Origin: Thinopyrum elongatum | Lineage: Eukaryota; Streptophyta; Magnoliopsida; Poales; Poaceae | Direction of reading: 5' to 3' | Assembly: GCA_011799875.1 (NCBI GenBank) | Contig: CM022297.1 | Span: 535,465,479-535,529,478, forward strand | DNA: 64,000 nt | In this document: positions 46,536 to 56,451 of the stretch, piece after piece | Position numbering within the stretch: the first letter of the stretch is position 1 | How the letters are laid out: the number at the start of each line of letters is the position of its first letter | Made by a program: the position numbers and the translations under genes | The notes under the pieces: generated by a model | What the model was told of the DNA's origin: nothing | What the model saw: the letters and a program-made list of their open reading frames with translations, nothing else | The model's database searches: none

Positions 46536-46920
46536 CCACGGACTAATGTTCATCCACCGTCTACTGCCTCGCTCCAGCCTCCACGGGCTACTGTTCATCC
46601 ACCATCGATTTCCTCCAGCCTCCACCTGCTACTGTTCATCCACCATCGACTTCCTCTTGCCTCCACTAGTTACTGTTCATCCACGGGGGGTACTGTTCAT
46701 CCAGCCTCCACCGGCTACTGTTCAACGAGCCCTCCACAGGGTCCTGTTCATCCACCCCCAACCGGCTCGGGTGTGTGGCGGCCTCCTCTCGATCAGGGTC
46801 TGTTCATCCAGCGGTAGCAGCCTCTACTACACCACGGGGTGCTGTTCATCCAACCCCCACCAGGAACTGTTCATCCAACCCCCAACAATGGTCACTGTTC
46901 ATCAAGAGGCAGCAGGTTCG
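46536..46920. repeat. TGTTCATCC interspersed array
   Basis: The word tgttcatcc, usually as ctactgttcatccacc, recurs at 46547, 46592, 46633, 46674 and 46694, and again further on to about 46900 in altered forms. Spacing is 20-45 bases. Intervening sequence is CT-rich. A subterminal repeat array of a large DNA transposon would look like this, but no terminus is seen. Confidence 0.7.
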
Positions 46921-47275
46921 ACCGGCTTTAGTTAGCAGCAGTAGCAAAGGAATCGCTTGGGTTCAATTAACAGCCAAGGGATCGATCGCTCGGGTTCAGT
47001 AACGTAGCTAGTGCAATCGCTCGGGTTCAGTAAGCGAACGCCTCACTTGGGTTCAGTTAGAGCCCAACGCCACGCACCCACGCGCGTACGTGTATGAGAG
47101 AAATGCGCAAACCTCCGTGCATCGCTCGGCCCCGACCACCCACTGCAACCGGGAACTCCCCGATATTTTCCTCGCCCTCGCTTCTACCACGATTTTTTCC
47201 ATCATGGACGGCCCAAAGAATGTCATGCAGGTGTGTCCCCGACCCGCCCAGGATAAAAAGTCCCCGGCCCGCAGC
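46921..47275. repeat. TCGCTCGGGTTCAGT repeats and edge of the host element
   Basis: The phrase tcgctcgggttcagta or near copies occur at about 46950, 46986, 47022 and 47047. The stretch to 47275 contains ccgggaactccccgatattt and ends where minus-strand gypsy integrase sequence begins. Together with the two arrays before it, this may be the end region of a CACTA-type DNA element. That is recalled from general similarity, not proven here. Confidence 0.4.
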
Positions 47276-48078
47276 GAGACGTCATTGGGGTGTCTTCGGT
47301 ACATCTCACCGTCCTGCAAGCAATAAGCAGCGGCCTGGTGAACCATGCGTTCCGTGTCCTCCTCTTTCTCTGGCAAGGTGCCGCGGAGCAGCTACGCCTT
47401 TAAATCCTCGGTCCAGCAGCCTTCCTGAGGTTCCAGCGCCAGGAGTAGGCGAGCTCCTGAGGTTGGGCCACAGGCCGGGGTGCCCGAGGACGGGGCTGGA
47501 GGCGGTTCTTCTCGGAGCAGCGCCAGGCCTACGGTGAGGGGAGCCACCGACGGCTTGAAGAGGCTTTACTTGAAGACGCCAGGCTTCTGGGGCTCGCGGC
47601 GAGATGCCTTCTTGGCGATGTCATCGGCTTCCTTGTTCGTGCCGCACGGGACGTGCTGCAATTCCAAGCCCAAGAAGGGCTTTTCAATTTGATGTACCTC
47701 TTCCAGGTATGCCTCCATGTGCTCATCTTCTGGCTTGTATTCCTTGTTGGAGAAGTTGACGAGAAGCTGGGAGTCGCCCTTGATGGTGAGACGCTTGAAC
47801 CCCAGGGCGGCCGTGGCCCTGAGGCTGGTGATTAAGCCCTCGTATTCTGTGATTTTGTTGGAGACCTTCTCGCCATGCTGAAAGCAAAGCTGCACTGCAT
47901 AGTAGAGCTTGTCCTTGGTCGGTGAGATGAGTACGGCTCCAGCCCCCACACCTTGCCGCGCGAAGGCACCATTGAAGTGCATGACCCAGCCGTCGGGCGC
48001 CTCATCGCCAGGTGTGAGGGATTGGCCCCCGGCCGGGAGCGTCCGTCCACTCCGCCATGAAATTAGCGAGGGCCGCAC
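47276..48078 (-). pseudogene. pol: Gypsy RNase H and start of integrase (broken)
   Basis: Frame 48078-47566 encodes RNase H with EYEGL and KGDSQLL present. The first catalytic Asp of the FDG motif is Asn (codon AAT, complement of 47971-47973), so the active site is defective. After a stop at 47566 region and a frame change, 47376-47280 encodes the integrase N-terminal part (DGEMYRRHPND-like). It breaks off before the HHCC zinc residues. RNase H overlaps the preceding reverse-transcriptase frame at 48002-48078 in a different frame, marking a frameshift near there. Confidence 0.8.
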
Positions 48079-49553
48079 CCTTGATGACCCTGGTGGTGCT
48101 GAACTCTAGCTGGAAGGCTTGTAACTCGATGTTCCGCTCCGCAACCCTTCTAGCAGCGTTGGGGCTGCAGAGCACCTTCTCCAGGGGGTATGCGGAGACG
48201 ACCTTGATGGGGTGGCCTTGGAAATAATGACGTTGCTTCCTGGAGGGGACGAGGAGTGCGAGTAGGAGCTTCTGCTGCATGGGGTAGCGCGTGCGTGCAT
48301 CCCGCAGCACCGTGCTGACGAAGTACACCGGGTGCTCGACGAGGGGCGAGGCATCGACGACACCTTGCTCTACGTGGGGCGAGAAGGACTCGGGAGCCTT
48401 GCTGGCTGGCGAAGTGATGAAAGCCTCAGGAGCGCCATCCTGAGGTAGTGAACAAGGTGCGACCCTTCGCGGGACGCCTTGCTTTGCGCCCGCACCGGCG
48501 TGCTCATCCCTGACCGCCACGAGTGCTGCGCTGGCCGAGTGGGGGGTGGCCGCCAGGTAGAGCACCAGGGGCTCAAGAGGACGAGGTGCCACCATGACGG
48601 GTGGGCTCGTGAGGTACCTCTTGAGGTCTTCAAAAGCCGCCTCAGCCTCAGGAGTCCACTCGAAAGGGCCCTTCCTCTTCATCAGTTTGAAGAAAGGAAG
48701 GGCGCGCTCACCAAGCTTGGAGATGAAGCACCCTTGGGAGGTCATGCAGACTATGAGCTTTTGCATTTCCTTGAGGGTCTGCGGCGGGCGCATCTTTTCA
48801 ATTGCCTTGATCTTCTCGGGGTTAGCCTCGATCCCTCGATGTGACACAAGGAAACCCAGCAACTTGCCGGACGGGACCCCAAACACACACTTTTCTGGGT
48901 TGAGCCTCAGGTTCACCTGGCGCAGGTTGGCGAACGGTTCTTCCAAGTCTTCGATGAGAGTCGTTGCCTCCCGCAACTTGACCATGATGTCGTCGATGTA
49001 TGCCTCCGCATTTCGCCCCAGGTGCGGCCCCAACGTGATGTGCATCAGCCGCTAGAAGGTTGCACCGGTGCTCCGCAGCCCGAAGGGCATGCAGGTGTAG
49101 CAGTACACGCCACATGGGGAGATGAAGGCCGTCTTCTCGATGTCCTCTGTCGCCATCTTGATCTGATGATATCCTGAGAAAGCATCCAAAAAGCACAACA
49201 GATCGCACTGGGCGGTGGAGTCCACTATCTGGTCGATGCGTGGAAGCAGGAAGGGGTCCCAAAGACAAGCCTTGTTGAGGCTCGTGAAGTCGACACACAT
49301 ATGCTCCTTCCCCCCTTTTTGGGGACGATCACGGGACGATCACTGGGTTGGCCAACCAATCCGGGTGCCGCACTTCCCGAATAACGGCGGCTTCTTGTAG
49401 CTTATAGACCTCTTGGATGATGAATGCTTGCTTCTCTTGTGCTAGATGTCGTGCCTTTTGCTTCACAGGGCGCGCTCCGGGGCATACCCTCAGATGGTGC
49501 TCGATCACCTCCCTCGGGAAGCCGACCAGGTCTGACGCCTCCCAAGCAAACAC
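48002..49553 (-). pseudogene. pol: Gypsy reverse transcriptase (broken)
   Basis: Three frame pieces make one reverse transcriptase. 49553-49329 holds the N-terminal part with REVIEHHLRVCPGARPVKQK. 49300-49052 holds MCVDFTSLNKAC, then DAFSGYHQIKM and CMPFGL. 49045-48002 holds the catalytic AYIDDIMV and SHRGIEANPEK. A TAG at 49052-49054 separates the last two in the same frame. A frameshift lies at 49318-49345, where a ten-base run (gggacgatcac) is tandemly repeated next to a G/C homopolymer. A linker rich in Ala and Pro leads to RNase H. The residues needed for polymerisation are present but the frame is not continuous. Confidence 0.85.
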
Positions 49554-49579
49554 GTCCTTGTTCGCCCGGAGGAAGCCAA

Positions 49580-50791
49580 TCAGTGCCTCCTCCTGCTCCG
49601 GGGGAGGCCGGCTCCTATAGTGAAGGTGGGGCCGGGATTCTCGTCGTCGAAGGGTACCTGCTTCTTCTCGGCCCGGTCCTGAGAGAACAGCCGCTTCTTC
49701 TTCGTGGGTGCGGCCCCGAGGGCCTCCAGGGCGTCCCCAGCGGCTGGTCGAGAGGCCGCCGCGGCCCCGTAGGCGAGCTTGAGAGCTCGGACTACGTCCT
49801 TTGTGTCTCCGGCCACCGTGATGATGCCGCCGCTGCCCGGCATCTTGATAACGTTATTGCCCGGATGAGTTGCCGCCATGAACTTGGTGAGAGCTGGGTA
49901 CCCCAGGATGGCGTTGTATGGGAGGCCGATGCAGGCCACGTCAAAGTCGGTCAACTCGGTGTGGTAATTGTCGCGCTTGCCAAAGGTGACGGGAAGGCGC
50001 ACCTGCCCCACGGGGGTGGCAGAGCCCCTGGTCACCCCCGAGTAGGGTTTGGTGGGTGCGAGCTGGTCATGAGGCACCTGGAGCATGTTGAAGGTCTCCA
50101 GGGAAAGGACGTTGAGGCTGGCGCCGCCGTCGATGAGGGTCTTGGTGACCGCGACACTGCTGATGGTGGGCATGCACAACTTGGGGAGCGCACCCACAGC
50201 GACCGCCGTCGTTGGATGATCCCTGGAGTCGATGTTTATGTCGATCTCGGGCCTTGCATGGCCCCGCAGAGCCTCGCGCCGCGACTGAGTTCCGCATGCT
50301 CGGCGGAAGAACAGCTTGACGTGGTAGCCAGAGGCAAGCGTTTGCGACCCGCCGATGATGCATGCAACTGCGTGGGGCACCGTCACCGCAAAGCACGTGA
50401 TGAACTAGCCGCGGAGCTCCTCCCAAAAAGAGATTGAGGTGTCCGGGAGGCCGCGGAGCCAAGACCGAGGGACCTTCGTGAGGGCCAGGGGGAGCCAGTT
50501 TGCCATGGCTTTGTCGTCACCGCCCGCGGCTTGGATGGCCTGCGCGTACAGCTGGAGGAACTCCTCGGGGTCCGCAGCACCATCGTACCGCGGGGGCAGC
50601 GCTGTCCTGAACTTCGCAGGCCACCGCACCCGGCGCAAGCCGGGAGTGAAGGCCGGGCAGCCCGCAGTGCTCCCGTAGGCTTCGGGCGGCCAGACCGGCG
50701 GGACAACGTCCGCCATGGAAACGGCGAGGCAAGGGCAGAGCATGGTCGGCAAAGAGGCGGAGCTTCGACACGCCCCTACCTGGTGCGCCAA
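49580..50791 (-). pseudogene. gag-pro: Gypsy gag fragment fused to protease region (gag internally deleted)
   Basis: Frame 50791-50405 contains the N-terminal half of the retrotransposon gag domain (PPRYDGAADPEEFLQLYAQAI, then WLRGLPDTSISFWEELRG). A TAG at 50405-50407 follows. In the same frame, 50386-49580 goes directly to the pre-protease region (HAVACIIGGSQ). It then reaches the aspartic protease with LIDGGASLNVL and the YNAILGYPALTKFMA flap-side motif. The C-terminal gag half and the zinc-finger or linker region normally between these are missing, so gag carries a large in-frame deletion. Both frames share phase, so the deletion kept the frame. Confidence 0.8.
50774..50790 (-). other. Primer-binding site of the second gypsy element
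   Basis: On the minus strand tggcgcaccaggtaggg follows the LTR after two bases. The element at 56452 has tggattgccaagtagggg in the same place. The shared GTAGGGG tail suggests a common tRNA primer type. Confidence 0.6.
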
Positions 50792-50792
50792 A

Positions 50793-51689
50793 TGTCGGAT
50801 TCAGGGCTCCGCAGACCAAAGAAGGTTCGAACTTTGGGGCGTGTGCGAAGATCTCAACCAGCCCAAGTCTCAAGCTCACCACCCCACAACCTAGCCTCTC
50901 CGAGTTCGCGCGAGCAGGGAAGAAGAAGAAGATGTACACGGCGGTTTATCCAGGTTCGGGCCACCTTGCGGTGTAAAACCCTACTCCTGCTTTGTGGTGG
51001 ATTGGCCTCACGAGGAGGCTGAGGATGAACTAGTACAGTGGATGAGCGACCTCGCGAGGGCTCAAGTGATGTGGATGGAGTGGTCAAGGGTCCGATCCGG
51101 GATCCCTCTCTACAGTGGTGGCTAGCCTATACTTATAGTGGCCTTGGTCCTCTTCCCGCAAAACTTAGGCGGGCAGGGATCCCACAATGGCCAATTTGAA
51201 AGGGGACACGAAGTACATCTAATCCTGATGAAAGGTAGTCTTCGCCTGCAAAGCTTCTAGTCATGACGCAGAGGTGGGCTCGGTGATGACATCCGCCCTG
51301 CCGAGCTTGTGGTCTTGGTCTTGTTGCACCGAAATGGAAAGCTTTGGGGTAATACTTGGGAACCCGCGTCTGCCCTTGCTCCCCTAGCACCAAAGGGGAA
51401 ACTGTCTCCTCTGTGCCCACTGGCGCCCGCCTAGCCTCGGTCGTCATGGCTTGCGTCATAGCAGCCTCATGAAGCTGGGTACCTGCATAGAAGTCTCCGT
51501 CCCTCGGGTGGCAGCCTGGGAAGGCCACTCCTCTAGAGGTCTTGGTGTCGTTCCCCTCGCGAGGCTTGGGCCCTCGCGAGGGTCTTGTCTTGGAGTTGTT
51601 GTAGCTGGGCCGTACAGGGCTGTCGATGGGCCCATGTGCTGGGCCACATGCAGGCAGATCTGGGTACCCCCGATCCCAGAACGCCGACA
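50793..51689 (-). repeat. 5' LTR of the second gypsy element
   Basis: The 897 bp have inverted ends (tgtcgg at 50793 and ccgaca at 51689). A minus-strand TATA-like box (complement of ctatacttatag, 51127-51138) is the best promoter candidate. An imperfect palindrome ctcgcgaggcttgggccctcgcgag lies at 51557-51581. Confidence 0.8.
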
Positions 51690-51690
51690 A

Positions 51691-52063
51691 CTTAGACTAG
51701 CATCCACAATGTGCACTTTTGCTGCCTCTATAGGTTGCCTCTAAGCCTTTAGAGGCTTCCTCTATACAATGCATGGAGTTGCCTCTAGCCAAAAATCCTT
51801 GGCATCACCTCTAAGCTAAGAGACCGCCTCCAAGCTTTTTTTTTTCAATTAAAACATTCAACTGTCCCTACATGTCATCCACTTTCTTGAGTTTCCCAAT
51901 TGAAAAGTGAATTACATATCAACTTGATTATTATTTTTGTAGGACCGTTGTAGAGGCTGCACTCAAATGCCATACATTCCAACATTTTTGACTAACCTTA
52001 GAGGCAGCAATGTGGACCCCGGTTTAGAGGCAATGCTTCCCCCAACGACTGTGGATGCCCTAA
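51691..52063. mobile_element. Putative MITE with cttag...gcatccaca inverted ends
   Basis: The left end cttagactagcatccaca is matched by tgtggatgccctaag at the right end (52049-52063), an imperfect inverted repeat. The interior is rich in TTGCCTCTA and TAGAGGC repeats in both orientations. A second, partial copy starts at 52393 (taagagcatccacaggtaag). hAT- and Harbinger-type MITEs in grasses have this kind of GAGCATCCACA end. The superfamily is not settled. Confidence 0.5.
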
Positions 52064-52072
52064 GAGCAAGTA

Positions 52073-52324
52073 CTACCTCTGTCCTAGTTTACTAATTACT
52101 AGTAGCTCCCTTGGTATTTTGTAGTATCAAAATTTGACCACAGATTTAACTAACAAAATGTTAATGCATGTCACTAAAAATTATATTATTGGATTCATAT
52201 TTGAACATAATTTCCAATGGTATAATTTTTGGTGACATGCATTGACATTTTCTTACGTAAATCTATGGTCAAAATTTTACACTAAATATGAAGGGGACCT
52301 ATGAACTAGTAAGACGGAGGTAGT
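52073..52324. mobile_element. Stowaway-type MITE
   Basis: The 252-bp element has ends ctacctctgtcc and gacggaggtag, flanked by TA (52071-52072 and 52325-52326). Internal caaaatttgac and gtcaaaattttaca mirror the elements at 9211 and 55507, so the three are one subfamily. Confidence 0.88.
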
Positions 52325-52532
52325 ACAATAGTGGGCTATAAGACCTCTTTTTGTTGCTGTAGCCAAGGCTAGTCATAGTGGGAAGTGGGTTGTAAGAGCA
52401 TCCACAGGTAAGTTTGCCTCTAACCTGGGACCCACTGACCTGCCTCTAAGCTTATATCAAAGCTTCACATTATGCTGCCTCTAGTATAGTTTTAAAGTTG
52501 GACCCACAACTGAATAAAATGAAGTGCTAGTA

Positions 52533-52791
52533 CTCCCTCCATTTTTATTCACTTTGCATATTAGAGTTGACTGAAGTCAAACTTCGTAAAGTTTGATCAA
52601 GTTTATAGAAAACAATATTGACATTTACCATAACAAATCTATATGATGTGAAAGTACATTCAATAATAAATCTAAAGTTGTTGATTTGTTATTGTATATG
52701 TTAATGTTTTTGTTTATAAACTTTGTCAAAGTTTATAAAGCTTGACTTTGACCAAAGCTAATATGCGGACTAAATAAAAAACTGAGGGAGG
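52533..52791. mobile_element. Stowaway-type MITE, second subfamily
   Basis: The 259-bp element begins ctccctccatttttattc and ends aaactgagggag plus G, with TA on both sides (52531-52532 and 52792-52793). The interior forms long inverted stretches around agtttgatcaagtttata and tttataaagcttgactttg. It has inserted close to the partial MITE copy that starts at 52393. Confidence 0.85.
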
Positions 52792-52793
52792 TA

Positions 52794-53047
52794 CTAGAGT
52801 ACTCCTTTCCTATGGCTTATTATACTGGCAACAAATGCTCACACTATGGCCAACCTCTTCATGTGCTCCCAGGTAAAATGAGTAAATGAGAGGAAATTAA
52901 GAGAAGGGGAGAGAGTGAAAAATTAGCACTAGCCTTAGAGGCAACCCTGTAGCCAACCCTATCGTATGAGCGAATGATATTGGTAGCTCTTGATGACACG
53001 GCAATCTTATACAACCATCTGCTCTAATGTGTTCTCTTCTTTTGCAG
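52794..53047. other. Intergenic or intronic sequence before the FBD exon
   Basis: The last bases (ctcttcttttgcag, ending at 53047) form a good polypyrimidine tract and splice acceptor. Upstream F-box or LRR exons that should precede it are not present; MITE sequence occupies the region. Confidence 0.45.
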
Positions 53048-53296
53048 ATAAAAAAAGACCCGAAAGTGAAAAATGTGATGCAATATAACAATCTCATCGA
53101 ATGCCTTGATCTCCATCTTACAGAAATTTATTTGATCTACTACCGAGGCACCACATCTGAGATTAAATTGCCCAGGTTCTTTGTTCTGGAGGTAAGTGTG
53201 CTCAAGGTAATGAGGTTTGGCATTCTCTGGCACAACAATGAATGGCGTGCGGATCACCGCAAGCGTCTAAGCACAAATGACAAAGGCTCCACATAA
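53048..53296 (+). pseudogene. Orphan FBD-domain exon of an F-box gene
   Basis: A polypyrimidine tract and AG acceptor lead into an open frame of 83 codons ending with TAA at 53294-53296. The translation has the FBD pattern: LIECLDLHLTEI, then YYRGT, then RFFVLEVSVLKVMRF. It parallels exon 3 of the F-box pseudogene at 27387 (IRLRTIT, then FVTFFLLNARLL). The expected LNA before RVLKVM is changed to EVS, through gtaagt-like sequence at 53191. No F-box, LRR or first exon lies upstream within 1.3 kb, so this is a fragment. A different splice choice at 53190 is possible. Confidence 0.7.
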
Positions 53297-54066
53297 GCTG
53301 AATTTGTTTTTGAAACATCAAGTTGCAAGAGACTCAAAAATTTATTTGCCCATTAGTGACTTGTCAGGGCGGTGGATTTTAGTTTGTGCGATAATGCTGC
53401 ATCCACCTAAAGTAACGAAAGTTCTTACGTAAACTTCCAAATAATTCCCTCTTCGTAGGTGCAGCATTACTCCTAGCATTTGTAATATCAGTTTGAAACT
53501 TGTAATATTACGACTATCCAGTACGAGGTACTATGTTAAGACAAATGTTCACGTGCATAGGTGCGGCAACGATATACCCATTACACGAGTACAATATTTA
53601 TTATTACTCATGGCAACGCACGGGAAATTATCTTAAACACGGCTAGTTGTAAGCAGGCTAGCTCTATAGCCATGATGATAGTGACTGCACATGGTGAGGC
53701 TGACTTTGGTATGCCGAACATGCCGCCTACACTCAGGTGTCATCTCCGGCGCAGGGTCTTGTCACTTCACTGTGAGGAGCAACACGTAGTAATTTGACCA
53801 ATGGGTAGTACATTACTACTACATTGGTAGTACTACTAGTACCACCACCGTCTGGATTTAGTAGTACTACCACCTCCGTCTGGATTTAGTATTTGACTAG
53901 CAATATCTAGTAATGCATGTCACAAAAAATATACTACTCCCTCCATAAATAAATACATGGAGTATTGTTTTATTCAGTTTTGAATGTAGTTTCCGATGAT
54001 ATTATACACTCTCCCTTCCGGTAGATGGCTCAAATCTGAAATCTCATCAATCATACTACTATTGTA
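53297..54066. other. Intergenic DNA with MITE debris
   Basis: Two copies of accaccgtctggatttagtag-like sequence lie at 53838 and 53872. A Stowaway-like end (ctccctccataaataaatac) lies at 53937. They are fragments, too short to bound. I see no gene. Confidence 0.5.
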
Positions 54067-54360
54067 CTCCCTTCGTACTGGTGCATTAGTCACGTTACGA
54101 AAACCAAATAATCCCAAAACTATTAGGCACGATGCATTAACTACCCACCTCGTTCCCTGTTTTTTGCCACAAAAAAAGAAATCAGCCAATAGAAGACATG
54201 GGGTGTGTATGCATTCAATGACTTGAGACTACTTAGCACAATATGTAGTGCTCAATTCTCTGCATGCAATGACATTAATTACCAAATAAACATCAAGTTC
54301 TCTCATTTTTCCCCAACTTGGTCTCGGTGAGACGACTATATCGCACCGGTACGGAGGGAG
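54067..54360. mobile_element. MITE with ctcccttcgtactggtgca inverted ends
   Basis: The left end ctcccttcgtactggtgca and the right end tgcaccggtacggagggag (read as tcgcaccggtacggagggag on the plus strand) are inverted repeats of about 19 bases with two mismatches. The element is 294 bp. TA precedes it (54065-54066), but the right flank is TC rather than TA. The interior shows no coding. Mariner-type origin is likely. Confidence 0.75.
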
Positions 54361-54417
54361 TCGGGCCGAGGAGTAGATGGCCAACACACACCTGAATGCA
54401 AAGCAGTCTGCACTTCT

Positions 54418-54427
54418 CATATAAAGG
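54418..54427 (+). promoter_or_regulatory. TATA box of the small broken gene
   Basis: The motif catataaagg lies 110 bases before the ATG at 54536, leaving a leader of about 85 bases. The MITE at 54067-54360 ends only 58 bases upstream of the TATA box. Confidence 0.55.
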
Positions 54428-54535
54428 CTCCCCACTAGTCCAATCCATCTATGAAATCCTACGCACCTACGCACCCTAACCAAGGGTAAGAGTGATCACT
54501 CCAATCGCAAGATCAGTTGACTAGAAGCTAGACCC

Positions 54536-55106
54536 ATGGAGGCAATAAGCGCGAGCATGAGCCGGATGTGCTAGATGGTCCATGACGCTGGCCTACAGCC
54601 CGGCACCGTGGAATGTCTCCAAGTCATGCTTGAGGCCGCTAGGGCGAGAGGCCTCTTGGACGACAACTTCGTCTCCTTGTTCGACGAGGTCCTCGTCGGC
54701 TTCCTCGACAAGTTCACCGTCGTCAAGAAGCTCGCGGACGACCTTGACGTATGTCTCCAGCCCACGCGCCTAGGCTCTGGCGATGCCCACCTCCCTCAAC
54801 GGCCTCTATGGTGGCAACCTCTTCGACGCACTGGTGGCCCTGCGCCTGCCCACCGTCATGCCGGAGAATGTCCACCTCGAGGTCGCGCTCGCCGCGCAAT
54901 GCCTGGCGCAGCAAGACACCATCAACATAATCACCCACATCTACAAGCAAATCATCCACAAGGACTCCTACATGCCAGAGAAAGACGATAGGACACTGGC
55001 CTTCTTGGACCGCAGGGCTACCTTGGACAACATTGTTCAGAAGCACATTGAGCTCTCCGCCAACGCCACTGCTCCTCACCCGTCGGTTGGTGACCCGACG
55101 CACTAG
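54536..55106 (+). pseudogene. Small unidentified plant gene, disabled
   Basis: A GC-rich coding-like stretch starts at the ATG at 54536. It has an in-frame TAG at codon 13 (54572-54574) and stays open to about 54770. The rest is open only in another frame, 54774-55106, ending in TAG. The frame change needs a one-base indel near 54771-54790, where too little sequence is left for an intron. The first part is acidic and helical (LDDNFVSLFDEVLVGFLDKF). The second contains LFDALVALRLPTVMPENVHLEV and a KDDRTLAFLDRRATLDNIV stretch. I do not recognise the family. The TATA box, GC content and coherent amino-acid composition argue for a real gene that has decayed. About 190 residues would be its original size. 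Confidence 0.5.
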
Positions 55107-55506
55107 GGTGAGAGGATGTCATTGATGGATCCATATGCATCTTTATTTTGTGTCAATTCCATGTATACAGTAATTTTCTTACCTTTTGCATCAACTTCAT
55201 AACTTTCGTACGTACCATGCATGAACCGCGCCACAACCGAACTTCTTATATATTAATATTGATGTGTAATGGGAATGTTTAGGTCCCATGCAAGAAATGG
55301 GAATGAATTTCAAACTTCTGGGCGTGGTGGTTCAATTTGCGAAGGCGCACACATAAACAACCAAAACAAAGTCATTTTGGAACAAAGAGCTACCACGTTA
55401 CAATCGGAAACAGAAGTAGTATTGAAATCGTGGGCGTCTACTAACCATTTAAGTGCTGCCACGCGTCCCTCTATTAATTGGCTACTAGGAGGCTCTATGC
55501 GGGGTA
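55107..55506. other. 3' flank of the small pseudogene
   Basis: This stretch is AT-rich with tatatattaatattgatgtg at 55248, a plausible poly(A) region. I see no other feature. Confidence 0.4.
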
Positions 55507-55738
55507 CTACCTCCGTCCTGGTTTATTGTTCCCCTTAGTGTTTTGTGCCAAATTTTGACTATGAATTCAATTAACAAAATGTTAATGCATGTCACAAAAA
55601 ATAGTATCATTGGAAACTATGTTCAAATACGAATCCAACCATATAAATGTTTATAACATGCATTAAAATTTTATCAATTAAATCTGTGGTCAAAATTTGA
55701 CACAAAATACGAAAGGACCAACAAATCAGGACGGAGAC
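55507..55738. mobile_element. Stowaway-type MITE, right end degraded
   Basis: The left end ctacctccgtcctggttta is preceded by TA. The right end reads ggacggagacattgag instead of ggacggaggtag, so the terminal bases have diverged. Internal phrases match the elements at 9211 and 52073. Confidence 0.8.
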
Positions 55739-56078
55739 ATTGAGTAGATGGGAGGTGTGCGAGCAGACCGCTGCGCAGGCTCACCCCAGACGGTCGTTCC
55801 GGCCTGCCCCTCAACGCACAGTGGCTAGGCATATCACTTACATGTGGGATCGCATGTAAGGAAAGCGATGATGGCCAAATTGGCAAAACTCCCCTGCTTA
55901 TCCCGCGGGAAAAGCCCAGCACTATTTTTTGAGGGAAAATCGTTATTTCTATCTATCGGTCGCACCAGGAGCAGAACCAAGTGTACAACTTACTAGTAGT
56001 ACAAGTTCAAAAGGAAAACCCTACCGTGTTCACGTCGCACACCCACACGGTTGGTCCGGCACGCCGCTCAAGGGGGAA
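55739..56078. other. Intergenic DNA, weak link to 9540-9700
   Basis: Both this stretch and 9540-9700 follow a MITE of the same subfamily. Both contain aaccaagtgt, a tactagta or tactac step, then acaagttcaaaa. The similarity is faint and may reflect an old shared repeat. No gene is seen. Confidence 0.35.
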
Positions 56079-56451
56079 TGATACGTCTCCATCATATCTA
56101 CTTTTCCTAAAGCTTTTGCTCTTGTTTTGGACTCTAATTTGCATGATTTGAATGAAACTAACCCGGACTGACGCTGTTTTCAGCAGAACTACCATGGTGT
56201 TGTTTTTTGTGCATAAATAAAGTTCTCGGAATTGGACGAAACTTTTTGGAGAATTATTTTAGAATATATAATAATTATTGGAACCAAGACCCACTGGAGG
56301 GGGGCCCTGGCTACCCATAAGACACCAGCGTGTGCCACCACCCTTTGACGTGCCCTGGTGGAGGGTGGGGCCCTCGAGGACCCTTGACCCTAATTCCGAC
56401 GCTATAATCCTATTTTTCCAGAAAAAATGGGAGAGGAAGTTTCATCGCGTT
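56079..56451 (+). mobile_element. Start of an LTR retrotransposon, interrupted
   Basis: The sequence begins tgatacgtctccatcatatc, sharing its first 12 bases and general layout with the LTR at 9892. It then diverges (ttttggactctaatttgcat). A conserved upstream-type stretch continues to ttcatcgcgtt, where the gypsy LTR at 56452 begins. The remainder of this LTR would lie beyond the right end of the window. It is probably a different family of the same broad group as the 9892 element. Confidence 0.6.

Larger units (their letters stand above)
47276..51689 (-). mobile_element. Second Tat-type Ty3/gypsy element, minus strand, 3'-truncated
   Basis: From high to low coordinates it has the 5' LTR (51689-50793), primer-binding site, gag fragment, protease, reverse transcriptase, RNase H and the start of integrase. 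It stops at about 47276, where integrase sequence changes to unrelated repeat DNA. The 3' LTR and most of integrase are missing. Gag is internally deleted. Reading frames carry nonsense codons and shifts, so the copy is dead. Protease and reverse transcriptase closely resemble those of the element at 56452, placing both in the same lineage. Confidence 0.88.

Noticed and set aside
46326..46935. Overlapping frames with repeated peptides across the 81-bp array
   Set aside because: At least two frames are open at once because the period is divisible by three. There is no start context, domain or splice signal.
45071..47275. Firm assignment of this region to a CACTA transposon
   Set aside because: The arrays recall such elements, but no CACTA terminus, 3-bp duplication or transposase was found in the window.
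49424..50437. 337-codon plus-strand open frame opposite gypsy protease
   Set aside because: It arises from high GC opposite a real protease frame on the minus strand. Its translation is Gly- and Arg-rich without motifs.
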